Source: Nitrospirota bacterium (GTDB taxonomy: Bacteria > Nitrospirota > Thermodesulfovibrionia > SZUA-242). Taken from it: a DNA stretch of 49,973 nucleotides. The stretch is taken from contig JALUUO010000042.1 in assembly GCA_027021335.1 (NCBI GenBank), positions 1 to 49,973 on the forward strand, in the 5' to 3' direction. The position numbers and the translations under genes are program-made. Positions 16,578 through 23,477 of this stretch are shown here, one piece after another. The notes beneath the pieces are model-generated. The model was not told the DNA's origin. It was given only the letters and a program-made list of their open reading frames with translations, and did no database searches. Positions within the stretch are counted from its first letter, which is position 1; each line of letters starts with the position of its first letter.

Positions 16578-16681
16578 TTCTGCTCAGAGCAAACCATGGG
16601 AAACCATGGGGCGCAGAGTAACGGGACTAAGGATTTTGGAGTATTAGATTCTCCATTTCTATGTCAGCCGAGCCGCCAGAA
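16578..16681 (+). promoter_or_regulatory. GEMM-I cyclic dinucleotide riboswitch, A20 (cGAMP-type) variant
   Basis: The region fits the GEMM-I aptamer. P1 is TTCTG (16578-16582) with CAGAA (16677-16681). The core CAGAGCAAACC follows. P2 is CCATGG / CCATGG closed by a GAAA tetraloop (16594-16609). Then come GGGGCGCAGAG and ACGGGACTAAGG, a P3 with TGGAG/CTCCA, and TATGTCAGCCGAGCCGCC. GACTAAG with TATGTC forms the 11-nt tetraloop receptor. Aligned to Vibrio Vc2, the base equal to G20, which reads one guanine of c-di-GMP, is A (16588). A20 is the known feature of GEMM-Ib switches selective for 3',3'-cGAMP. P1's 3' strand is shared with the following terminator, so ligand binding should turn the downstream operon on. 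Ligand identity is inferred. I see no convincing promoter directly upstream. Confidence 0.85.
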
Positions 16682-16711
16682 ATGCTAGTTTTAGACTTCC
16701 GGCGGTTTTTT
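16673..16711 (+). terminator. Riboswitch-controlled intrinsic terminator
   Basis: CCGCCAGAA (16673-16681) pairs with TTCCGGCGG (16697-16705) with one A-C mismatch, followed by six T residues. The 5' arm contains the CAGAA needed for riboswitch P1, so aptamer and terminator exclude each other. Confidence 0.85.
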
Positions 16712-16749
16712 ATTGGGCTGAACCCGGAAATCTGGAAGCGAAAAACAGA

Positions 16750-16808
16750 TATAGCATAGAGTATGCTATATGAACAGCATTGACATGATCTATCAAATTA
16801 CATAACAT
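16750..16808 (+). promoter_or_regulatory. Second promoter and perfect palindrome between riboswitch and operon
   Basis: TTGACA (16780-16785) and TAACAT (16803-16808) are spaced 17 bp, a good sigma-70 pattern 51 bp before the first operon gene. Just upstream, TATAGCATA-GAG-TATGCTATA (16750-16770) is a perfect 9-bp inverted repeat that could be an operator. The operon may thus have riboswitch-dependent and independent transcription. Predicted from sequence only. Confidence 0.55.
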
Positions 16809-16858
16809 ATTCTGTTAATTACGAATATGGAAACTGTTGCCAAATAAGGAGGTGTTTT

Positions 16859-17500
16859 ATGTTTTCGATTCTACAAAATGGTGGCATATTTATGTATGTC
16901 ATCCTGGGAGTTTCGATCGCTGCTCTGGCGTTGTTTTTGGAGAGGGGAGTATTTCTGTTTTTCCGCCTTAATTTAAACACAGACCAGGCTTTTCAAAGAA
17001 TTTTGTCGTCACTCGAAAAATCTAATTATCGAGATGCCTTGGAGGAGTGCGCTAAGATTGAAAAACATCCTCTAGGCAGAATTTTGAAAGCCGGTTTGTT
17101 GAAGTCAGGCAAAAGGGATAAAGAGATCGAACTAGCCATGGAGGAGAACATACTAAGGGAGATTCCATTAGTAAAGGCGAGGATTAATTACCTGACGATG
17201 TTTGCCAATATTTCGACCCTGCTTGGGCTGCTCGGTACTATTGTTGGTTTGATCACTGCATTTCAGGGTGTCAGCAACGCTAATGCTGCAATGAAACAGG
17301 AAATATTGGCCAGCGGTATATCAGTGGCAATGTTTACCACGGCTTTTGGCCTTATTGTTGCTATTCCGTGTCTTGTTGGATATTACATACTGAACAACAG
17401 GGGTGACTACTGGATAGAAAAATTCGAAGAAAAAGCACTTAGCTTACTGAATGTCCTGTCTTCTTTAAGAAAAGAAAGGGAATTGCAATGTCAAGAATAG
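16859..17500 (+). CDS. TolQ/ExbB/AglR-like proton channel subunit
   Basis: This 213-residue MotA/TolQ/ExbB family protein forms, with TolR-like partners, a proton-driven motor in the inner membrane. It has an N-terminal helix (GGIFMYVILGVSIAALALFLERG), a cytoplasmic domain, and two closely spaced helices with the family motifs NISTLLGLLGTIVGLITAF and SGISVAMFTTAFGLIVAIP. These carry the conserved Thr and Gly/Pro residues. A very strong AAGGAGGTG site precedes it. It is followed by two TolR-like genes, overlapping the first by 13 bp. One TolQ with two TolR-like proteins is the composition of the Myxococcus AglRQS gliding motor. It is the first gene behind the riboswitch. Confidence 0.92.
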   Translation: MFSILQNGGIFMYVILGVSIAALALFLERGVFLFFRLNLNTDQAFQRILSSLEKSNYRDALEECAKIEKHPLGRILKAGLLKSGKRDKEIELAMEENILREIPLVKARINYLTMFANISTLLGLLGTIVGLITAFQGVSNANAAMKQEILASGISVAMFTTAFGLIVAIPCLVGYYILNNRGDYWIEKFEEKALSLLNVLSSLRKERELQCQE

Positions 17501-18012
17501 GACGACGCAGGTTGAAAGCTTCGGACGATGTTGATGTAGATATGGTTCCCATAATGAATATGTTTTTGGTGCTTATCCCGTTTCTGCTTATGTCCGCCAG
17601 CTTTTTCCAAATGAAGGCCATAAATACGTCGGTTCCGGTGCAGGCTGAAAATACTTCTGCCGGGTCTTCTGCCGAGAAGGCTCCCAAGGATATAAAGGTA
17701 ACTGTTATTGTACAAATTGGCCGGGAAGGTTTTGATATATCTGCGATTTCGGATTACCTCGAGTATGAAGACTTAAGCAAACTGGAGGCCAAGATAGGTA
17801 AAGTTAATAAAGATGAATACCCGCTTGCCCAAATGGCTGCATACCTGCAAAAAATAAAAGAAATTTACCCGTCCAGTGATACGATCATTATTATTCCGGA
17901 TGGCAGTGTTGTTTACGAGACTATCATTGAGGCAATGGATATGGCCAGGTATTCAGGCAGAGGCGATACTCCACTGTTTCCTAACGTGGTCTTATCAGGT
18001 AAGGTCGGATAG
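17488..18012 (+). CDS. TolR/ExbD-like motor subunit lacking the membrane aspartate
   Basis: This 174-residue protein has one N-terminal membrane helix and a periplasmic domain. The N-terminus, RRRLKASDDVDVDMVP then IMNMFLVLIPFLLM, aligns with E. coli TolR (NIVPLLDVLLVLLLIF). The proton-binding Asp of TolR is Asn24 here, encoded AAT. The periplasmic part includes VTVIVQIGREGFDIS and SDTIIIIPDGSVVYETIIEA, the ExbD-type end. It is likely the non-protonated partner in a motor with the second TolR-like protein encoded 10 bp downstream, which keeps the Asp. A corresponding D-to-N change is used experimentally to disable such motors, so the natural Asn is notable. Confidence 0.88.
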   Translation: MSRIGRRRLKASDDVDVDMVPIMNMFLVLIPFLLMSASFFQMKAINTSVPVQAENTSAGSSAEKAPKDIKVTVIVQIGREGFDISAISDYLEYEDLSKLEAKIGKVNKDEYPLAQMAAYLQKIKEIYPSSDTIIIIPDGSVVYETIIEAMDMARYSGRGDTPLFPNVVLSGKVG

Positions 18013-18022
18013 GAGGTAAACA

Positions 18023-18529
18023 ATGGCCTTAGGAAGCATCGGAAGAAGAAACAGGCAGTTTGTAGCTCCCAGGCTGCATATTACGGCAATGATGGATATG
18101 TTTACAATCATACTGATATTTTTGCTTTTTTCTTTCTCCGACAACCCTGAAACATTTCAGCTGGATAAAGACATAAGCCTGCCGGAATCAACCGCAAAAA
18201 TGGACTATAAAGACAGTATTAAACTTGTGCTGTCTCAAACAAGTTTAAAGCTGAATGGTGAAGTTATTGCGGAGATACAAGACGGTAAGATTATTGGTTT
18301 AAATCCGGCTGAACTTAAAAAATCCAGTTTGTACGAGAGGTTGAAAGCTTACCGGGATCAGATGGCCGATTTTGAGGGTGATGAGCAATCAGAGTCTGAA
18401 AAGCATATATTGTTTCTATGTGATAAACGAATATCATTTAAAACTATAAATAATATTGTTAAGACGGCAGGAATGGCAGGATATCCTAACTTCCAGTTTG
18501 CAGTGCTGAAAAAGGTTACAGATTCATGA
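18023..18529 (+). CDS. TolR/ExbD-like motor subunit with conserved membrane aspartate
   Basis: This 168-residue ExbD/TolR family protein has a membrane helix reading HITAMMDMFTIILIFLLFSF, with Asp25 at the position of the essential proton-carrying Asp of TolR. The periplasmic domain begins DKDISLPES and contains LVLSQTSLKLNGEVI and HILFLCDKRISFKTINNIV, matching the ExbD fold. A GGAGG site lies 7 bp upstream. With the preceding two genes it makes an AglR/AglQ/AglS-like trio. Its stop overlaps the next start by 4 bp. Confidence 0.9.
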   Translation: MALGSIGRRNRQFVAPRLHITAMMDMFTIILIFLLFSFSDNPETFQLDKDISLPESTAKMDYKDSIKLVLSQTSLKLNGEVIAEIQDGKIIGLNPAELKKSSLYERLKAYRDQMADFEGDEQSESEKHILFLCDKRISFKTINNIVKTAGMAGYPNFQFAVLKKVTDS

Positions 18530-18825
18530 AGATTTTAATATGCATTTACTCAGTCTTGGCAATAATATCATTATCTGTTTTTCCTTTAAATTCTGCATCG
18601 GCTAGTGAGGTTGAGAAGAAAAAAAATATCAATGAAGAGTTGCTTAATAGAATTGATTTTGATAATGCCTACATAATGGGACAGACCATTAAATCCGGAG
18701 CGGTTTATCTGTTGCATCGCAAAAAAAACGAGATTAAAAGTATGCTTAAGTATAGAGAACATTACCGTAATGAAATACTGGAAGATTTCTCAATTATGGA
18801 TATGAAGGCCAAAACACGTAAGTAA
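18526..18825 (+). CDS. Small exported protein of unknown function in the motor operon
   Basis: I do not recognise this 99-residue protein. A signal peptide (ILICIYSVLAIISLSVFPLNSA) is cleaved near SASA/SE. The mature part is about 75 residues, charged and helical, with LNRIDFDNAYIMGQTIKSGAVYLLHRKKNEIKSML-type amphipathic segments. The phrase GQTIKSGAVYLLHRK suggests a short periplasmic adaptor. It overlaps the second TolR-like gene by 4 bp and precedes the FHA/AgmX-tail protein by 22 bp, so it is made with the motor and likely binds it. The function is unknown. Confidence 0.75.
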   Translation: MKILICIYSVLAIISLSVFPLNSASASEVEKKKNINEELLNRIDFDNAYIMGQTIKSGAVYLLHRKKNEIKSMLKYREHYRNEILEDFSIMDMKAKTRK

Positions 18826-18847
18826 CCTGGTTGAAAATAAATCTGTC

Positions 18848-21148
18848 ATGAAAAACAAGACAAACAGATTCAGCTATACATACAGAAAAGCAAAAGCAGG
18901 CACGCAAGACGGTTCCGTTATAAAGGTCTATGTGTTCAGGGGAGATGAGTACATAGGCTGGGACTGCTTTTCTAAAACACGTGTTTATATAGGTAAAAGT
19001 AAGGATGCGGACCTTGTTCTTGACGATCCCGGCATCTTGGATACCCAGGCTATTTTAAGCGTTAATGGCGACCTGATGACGATTTTTGGGCAGGATAAAG
19101 GTTGTGGGGTTTCTGTAAATGGTTCACAGGTAACAACATCTATGTTGGAACAATTTGATTTTATTACTATAGGCCCCTATACCCTAAAGGTGAAATTACA
19201 AAAGATCAAAGAGCCGCATAAGTTGGAGCAAGGTGGAGTTAATACACTTTCAGAGCCTGTCTCTCTAAATTCTGATGCCTCGTTTTTAAAAGGTGAGGAA
19301 ACCTATGAAGAAAAACCTGAAGAACCTGGCAATAGCAATAGAGGCAAAGACGCTGAAGTGATAGATGAGCTATTTTCATCAACATCTCAGTTACTGCTGG
19401 ATGGTCCGAGTATTTCAGAGATAAAGCAAAATTCTGAAAATATATCGGAAGTTGTTTCTGAAGATACTTTTGAAAATATTTCTGAAAATATTTCTGAAGA
19501 CATTTCTGAAGATTATAAAGGTATTGATGCTGTCGAAGATGAGAGTGATGCAGATAATCTGCAAGAAGAAATAATATTACCTGACTCTGAAGATGCCACA
19601 AAATATCCGGATAATTCTACTGTTATAGATTCAGAAAACAGTAATCATGAAGACTCTAATTTTAAGTCTTTTCCGGATGAAATGGAATATGAGTATGATG
19701 ACGATGAAGAGGATGATGATGAAGAAGACTTAGTAGGACTATTCAGTCTAAAGGACAAGTTACTTAATGATGAGGCTGTAAATTGTAACCAGGGTGAAAC
19801 GGTTCTTGAGGTTGTTAAGTTCAGGCAGGACACTATCTTTGATATTCAATTCCTTGATAAAAATGACAAGTACTATATTACAACGTCTAACCGTAAAGAG
19901 TTTTGCATCGCAGAGCACAGTAATTCTGATCAGTACTACTTTTATTTTAATAAAGAACAGTTCACCGGTAAGGTGATCGGCATAGAAAATATCGATATAG
20001 CAAATCTATCTAATCATGAGAATCTCTACAATAAAAGAAAAAGTATTTACAGATATCTAATCCCTTCGGAAACTGAAACTTCAGTAATTCTAAGTGATGG
20101 ATATTATGAATACTCCCTGCGAAGGATCAACAAGTATAAAGCCCCGAAAACAGCGGAGATTCCGAAAGAGAAAAACCCTTACTATAAGTACCTGACACGT
20201 TCCGGTGTATTTCATATAATTATTCTGTTTGTGGCAGGACTGTTTTTCTCTATATCACCACCTCCTGAGCCGGAAGAGCCTGAGTCACGTTTTGTTAAGG
20301 TTGATACTCGTCAATTGTCTGACTTCAAGAAAAGAGTTGTTCCTATAAAAAAGAAGCCAAAACCGCAGTTGGCAGATAAACCTGCGAAAAAAACCTTTAA
20401 AAAGCGGGCTTCGTCAAAAGTAAAAACCACCAGGAAAAAAACTGTTTCTCGCTCCCCTAAGGCTGGCGGGGGAAGTAAGAATGGAGGTAATATTGTAAAT
20501 CGCAATGTAAATGTAAAGCAGGCAGGAATTCTTAGCGCTCTTGGCATCTCGGATGGAATCGGTCTTGGGGCTAAAGATGCACTGGCAGCTGTCACAAATC
20601 TTGATGCTGTCCGTTCTTCTAATAGTAAAGGGGCTAAATTAAAAGTGGCTGGTCTTGTTGGCAAGTTAGGAGACTCTAAAGTCGAGGTGCCTTCAGTAGG
20701 CCTTGTCAATACTAAGGGATCAACAGCGGTGATAAGAAGCGCAGGTATCGAGGGTAACGGCAGAATAGCTGCTTTAGAAAAGGGAAAAACCGGGCAAAGC
20801 CAGGTTATGGCAATGGTGTCAGCCGATCTTAGTAAAACTGTGCGTATCCAGGGCGGAATGAGCCGTGAAGCTGTAAAGAAGGTGATTGACCAGCACATGG
20901 ATGAGATAAGTTACTGCTATGAAACAGCTTTGATTGCTGATCCCGCTCTAATGGGCAAAGCTATATTTGAATGGAAGATCCTTATGCCAGGCACAGTAGG
21001 GGAGGTGAGAATCAAATCATCTTCGATTAAATCAACTGATATTCATTCCTGTATTAAGTCGGCTATAAAGTCATGGCAATTTCCTGTGCCCAAGGGGGCT
21101 GAAGTTATGGTTTCATATCCGTTTATCTTTGATGTTGTGGGTTTTTGA
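18848..21148 (+). CDS. FHA-domain, single-membrane-span protein with AgmX/PglI C-terminal domain (GltG/GltJ-like)
   Basis: This 766-residue linker protein spans the envelope. An N-terminal FHA-like domain (about 23-120: RVYIGKSKDADLVLDDPGIL, then SVNGSQV) has lost the usual Ser and His of the phosphothreonine site (LDTQ in place of SxxH). Residues 130-300 are very acidic, with repeated ISE(N/D) units. A second globular region (about 315-430) precedes one membrane helix at about 450-471. Then come PPPEPEEPE, a Lys/Arg-rich TonB-like periplasmic linker, a Gly-rich part, and a C-terminal domain (671-766) with the two cysteines and W-x-FP-x-P of the AgmX/PglI tail. This matches the GltG/GltJ type that couples the AglRQS motor to the outer membrane in Myxococcus. 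Confidence 0.88.
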   Translation: MKNKTNRFSYTYRKAKAGTQDGSVIKVYVFRGDEYIGWDCFSKTRVYIGKSKDADLVLDDPGILDTQAILSVNGDLMTIFGQDKGCGVSVNGSQVTTSMLEQFDFITIGPYTLKVKLQKIKEPHKLEQGGVNTLSEPVSLNSDASFLKGEETYEEKPEEPGNSNRGKDAEVIDELFSSTSQLLLDGPSISEIKQNSENISEVVSEDTFENISENISEDISEDYKGIDAVEDESDADNLQEEIILPDSEDATKYPDNSTVIDSENSNHEDSNFKSFPDEMEYEYDDDEEDDDEEDLVGLFSLKDKLLNDEAVNCNQGETVLEVVKFRQDTIFDIQFLDKNDKYYITTSNRKEFCIAEHSNSDQYYFYFNKEQFTGKVIGIENIDIANLSNHENLYNKRKSIYRYLIPSETETSVILSDGYYEYSLRRINKYKAPKTAEIPKEKNPYYKYLTRSGVFHIIILFVAGLFFSISPPPEPEEPESRFVKVDTRQLSDFKKRVVPIKKKPKPQLADKPAKKTFKKRASSKVKTTRKKTVSRSPKAGGGSKNGGNIVNRNVNVKQAGILSALGISDGIGLGAKDALAAVTNLDAVRSSNSKGAKLKVAGLVGKLGDSKVEVPSVGLVNTKGSTAVIRSAGIEGNGRIAALEKGKTGQSQVMAMVSADLSKTVRIQGGMSREAVKKVIDQHMDEISYCYETALIADPALMGKAIFEWKILMPGTVGEVRIKSSSIKSTDIHSCIKSAIKSWQFPVPKGAEVMVSYPFIFDVVGF

Positions 21149-21220
21149 GCTGTTATAAATTCACCCACTATAGAGACGCAAAGAGTCAATTTTTAAAAAA
21201 TATCTAAAAAGGCATATAAA

Positions 21221-21964
21221 GTGAAATTTAAAGAAATTTTCAAAATTACAGGTATTGTTTGCTTTAGCATCGTGATCTTATTTGGCAGACCTGGTATTGC
21301 TTCTTCTGAGGAAAACGACGGCAATGAGCATGTCTATGCCATACAGTCAAGAATATTTGATCGCCATCATGAACTTGGTTTGATACTTGGATATATTCCG
21401 GATGATGATTTTTATAAGGCCTATCCGGTAGGGCTTAGCTATATTTTTCATTTTAATGAAAACTTTGCATGGGAGGTTATAAGGGGGCAGCTGGTGATAA
21501 ATAATGAGAGGGACCTTAAAACCAACCTTGAAAATAACTTCGGTGTTACACCTGAGAGTTTTGATAATATTAAATATCTTGCGCATACACATTTTATCTT
21601 TAAGCCCACTTACGGAAAAGATGCGGTATTGAACCGAAGAATTATTAATCACGAAGGTTACCTTTTTCTTGGTGGCGGCATTGTCGGATACGAGAGAAAA
21701 TTTAGCAACGGAAACCTTACTACGGAGTCGGCTCCATCTATCAGCTTGGGTGTCGGTAGAAAATACTTTTTAAGTAAAAGCCTGAGTATGAATCTTGAAC
21801 TACGGGATCTGTTCAACTTGAAAGAAGAAGGGAGTGAAAACAATATTTTACTTAGCCTGACAATTGCATTTCGTTTTGATCTGTCCCCAAGAAAAACAGC
21901 TATGGATTCAACGATAGAGAGGTTGAATTACTACCTGAAGAATGAAGATGATAATGAAAAATAA
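21221..21964 (+). CDS. Outer-membrane beta-barrel protein (OMP_myx_plus-like)
   Basis: This 247-residue protein starts at GTG 21221 (weak site). A signal peptide ends near GIASSE. The mature start, IFDRHHELGLILGYIPDDDF, then YKAYPVGLSYIFHFNENFAWEV, is the signature of the outer-membrane barrel family seen in myxobacteria and relatives. The rest alternates beta strands up to IAFRFDLSP, followed by a 25-residue charged tail. In Myxococcus such barrels (GltA/GltB/GltH type) are the outer-membrane part of the gliding complex. It overlaps the next gene by 23 bp. Confidence 0.85.
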   Translation: MKFKEIFKITGIVCFSIVILFGRPGIASSEENDGNEHVYAIQSRIFDRHHELGLILGYIPDDDFYKAYPVGLSYIFHFNENFAWEVIRGQLVINNERDLKTNLENNFGVTPESFDNIKYLAHTHFIFKPTYGKDAVLNRRIINHEGYLFLGGGIVGYERKFSNGNLTTESAPSISLGVGRKYFLSKSLSMNLELRDLFNLKEEGSENNILLSLTIAFRFDLSPRKTAMDSTIERLNYYLKNEDDNEK

Positions 21965-23477
21965 CCTCTGCTATATTTTTTTATTTTTTGTATTAATCTG
22001 TTTTACCGGATATGGTGAAGCAAATACAGATACAGATAAAGAAGACATGCAAGACAATGTACAGGTCAACGCGGAGAAAAACGTAGAAAAAAAGTTAACT
22101 GAATCCGAAATTCAGGAATATTTCAGTAAGGGATATGAGCTATTTGAAAAGGAAAACTACATAGATGCAGCTCCAAAATTCTATAAATACATGAGCCTGA
22201 CATCTCCCGACGAAACCAACTATGAATGGGCATCATTTTTTCTTGGCATTTCGTTTAAAAAAAGCGGCCTCTCCCATGCGGCAGTAGAGATTCTCTCCCA
22301 TCTCGTTATAAGAAAACCTAACCCCAAAATTGTGTCGTACTCGCTTGAATTACTGGAATTAGTTACTCGCACTTTGCCGTTTGACCATGACTTGATTATC
22401 AATCAGGCTGTCTGTGACAGACAGTATGGTTTTGTTGGTGAAAAATTAGAGAATTTTCTTAATTATTACCAAGGAGAATATGATTGGGAACATGGTTTTT
22501 TTGAGTGGGGGAATAACCATTTTGCTGGTATTGTTCCGGGGACATACTATTATTATAAATATTTATTTAAAAAAGCTCTGTACCAAGTCTATAGAGACCG
22601 CATAGACGATGCTATATCCATACTAAAAAAGATTCTTGAGAACCCTGATATTGATTATGGCTTGCGGGATAATGCGCATGCCATGCTGGCCAGGTTGCTG
22701 TACGAAAAAGGAGAGTTTAATAACGCTTACCTACAGTATGAGCAGATCAAGAAGCCTATTTTAGAACAAGCCGAATATATCTTGGAACGGGCATGGGCAG
22801 AATACAGGCAGGGACATACAGAAAAAGCTATGGGGTTGTTATACGCCTTTAGTGCTCCAAGCTTCGAGAATTATTTTACGCCGGAGTACTTCATTCTTAA
22901 GTCTATTATCTATAAAGACGTCTGCCACTATAAGCGTGCAATGAATGTAGTTAATGAGTTTAAAGACCATTACAGGGATGCGTTAGATGTTATCTATAGA
23001 CGCGGTGCCGCGCTTGAAAATCCTGCTATTTTAATGCTTGTTCTCGGTAAAAATAAAATTAACGAAACTTGGAGGTTTATTGAGCTTCTTGGTAAAGAAA
23101 AAACAAGAATATCTTTGTTCCAGGACAAGGAGCTTGTAGAGTACCTGGATAAAATTTATGCCATGCAGATGCAGGAAAGTGTTGAAGCGATTAGATTCTT
23201 AATTGAGAAAGAATACGAAAAATACGCTGATATGTTACTTACGTTTGAAGAAGAAGCAGACCTTATTGCGTATGAAATAGGTCTTGATATGTATGAGCGG
23301 ACATCTCAATATCATTACACCGAGAAGAATTCACTTGGTAAAAATTCCGAAAAGCTCCAAAAGCAAGTTGTTTATAACTTTCAGGGTGAATACTGGAATG
23401 ATGAATTGGCTCAGTACAGCGTATCATTACCTGAAAAATGCAGCTCTACCGAAGAGTGGGACATTTTTTTTAAATGA
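21942..23477 (+). CDS. TPR-rich periplasmic protein (Glt/Agl-type)
   Basis: This 511-residue exported protein has a signal peptide (CYIFLFFVLICFTGYGEA). Helical-repeat units follow, for example FSKGYELFEKENYIDAAPKFYKY-type, ALYQVYRDRIDDAISILKKIL and LLYEKGEFNNAYLQYEQI, consistent with tetratricopeptide repeats. The C-terminus ends FQGEYWNDELAQYSVSLPEKC, a compact conserved tail that I associate with TPR proteins of gliding-type operons. GltE/AglT-like is the nearest guess; exact orthology is not assigned. Cys19 lies inside the hydrophobic stretch (FVLICFTG) and is not a good lipobox. It overlaps both neighbours (23 bp and 4 bp), so it is tightly coupled. Confidence 0.8.
   Translation: MKMIMKNNLCYIFLFFVLICFTGYGEANTDTDKEDMQDNVQVNAEKNVEKKLTESEIQEYFSKGYELFEKENYIDAAPKFYKYMSLTSPDETNYEWASFFLGISFKKSGLSHAAVEILSHLVIRKPNPKIVSYSLELLELVTRTLPFDHDLIINQAVCDRQYGFVGEKLENFLNYYQGEYDWEHGFFEWGNNHFAGIVPGTYYYYKYLFKKALYQVYRDRIDDAISILKKILENPDIDYGLRDNAHAMLARLLYEKGEFNNAYLQYEQIKKPILEQAEYILERAWAEYRQGHTEKAMGLLYAFSAPSFENYFTPEYFILKSIIYKDVCHYKRAMNVVNEFKDHYRDALDVIYRRGAALENPAILMLVLGKNKINETWRFIELLGKEKTRISLFQDKELVEYLDKIYAMQMQESVEAIRFLIEKEYEKYADMLLTFEEEADLIAYEIGLDMYERTSQYHYTEKNSLGKNSEKLQKQVVYNFQGEYWNDELAQYSVSLPEKCSSTEEWDIFFK

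Noticed and set aside
16578-16681. Plain c-di-GMP (GEMM-Ia) assignment
   Set aside because: Not fully excluded, but the G20-equivalent is A, which argues for the cGAMP-type or a relaxed-specificity variant; kept as the alternative reading.
19441-19520. Short direct repeats (TCTGAAAATATT-type), considered as a repeat array
   Set aside because: They are in frame and encode the acidic ISEN/ISED units of the FHA protein linker; no spacer structure as in CRISPR.
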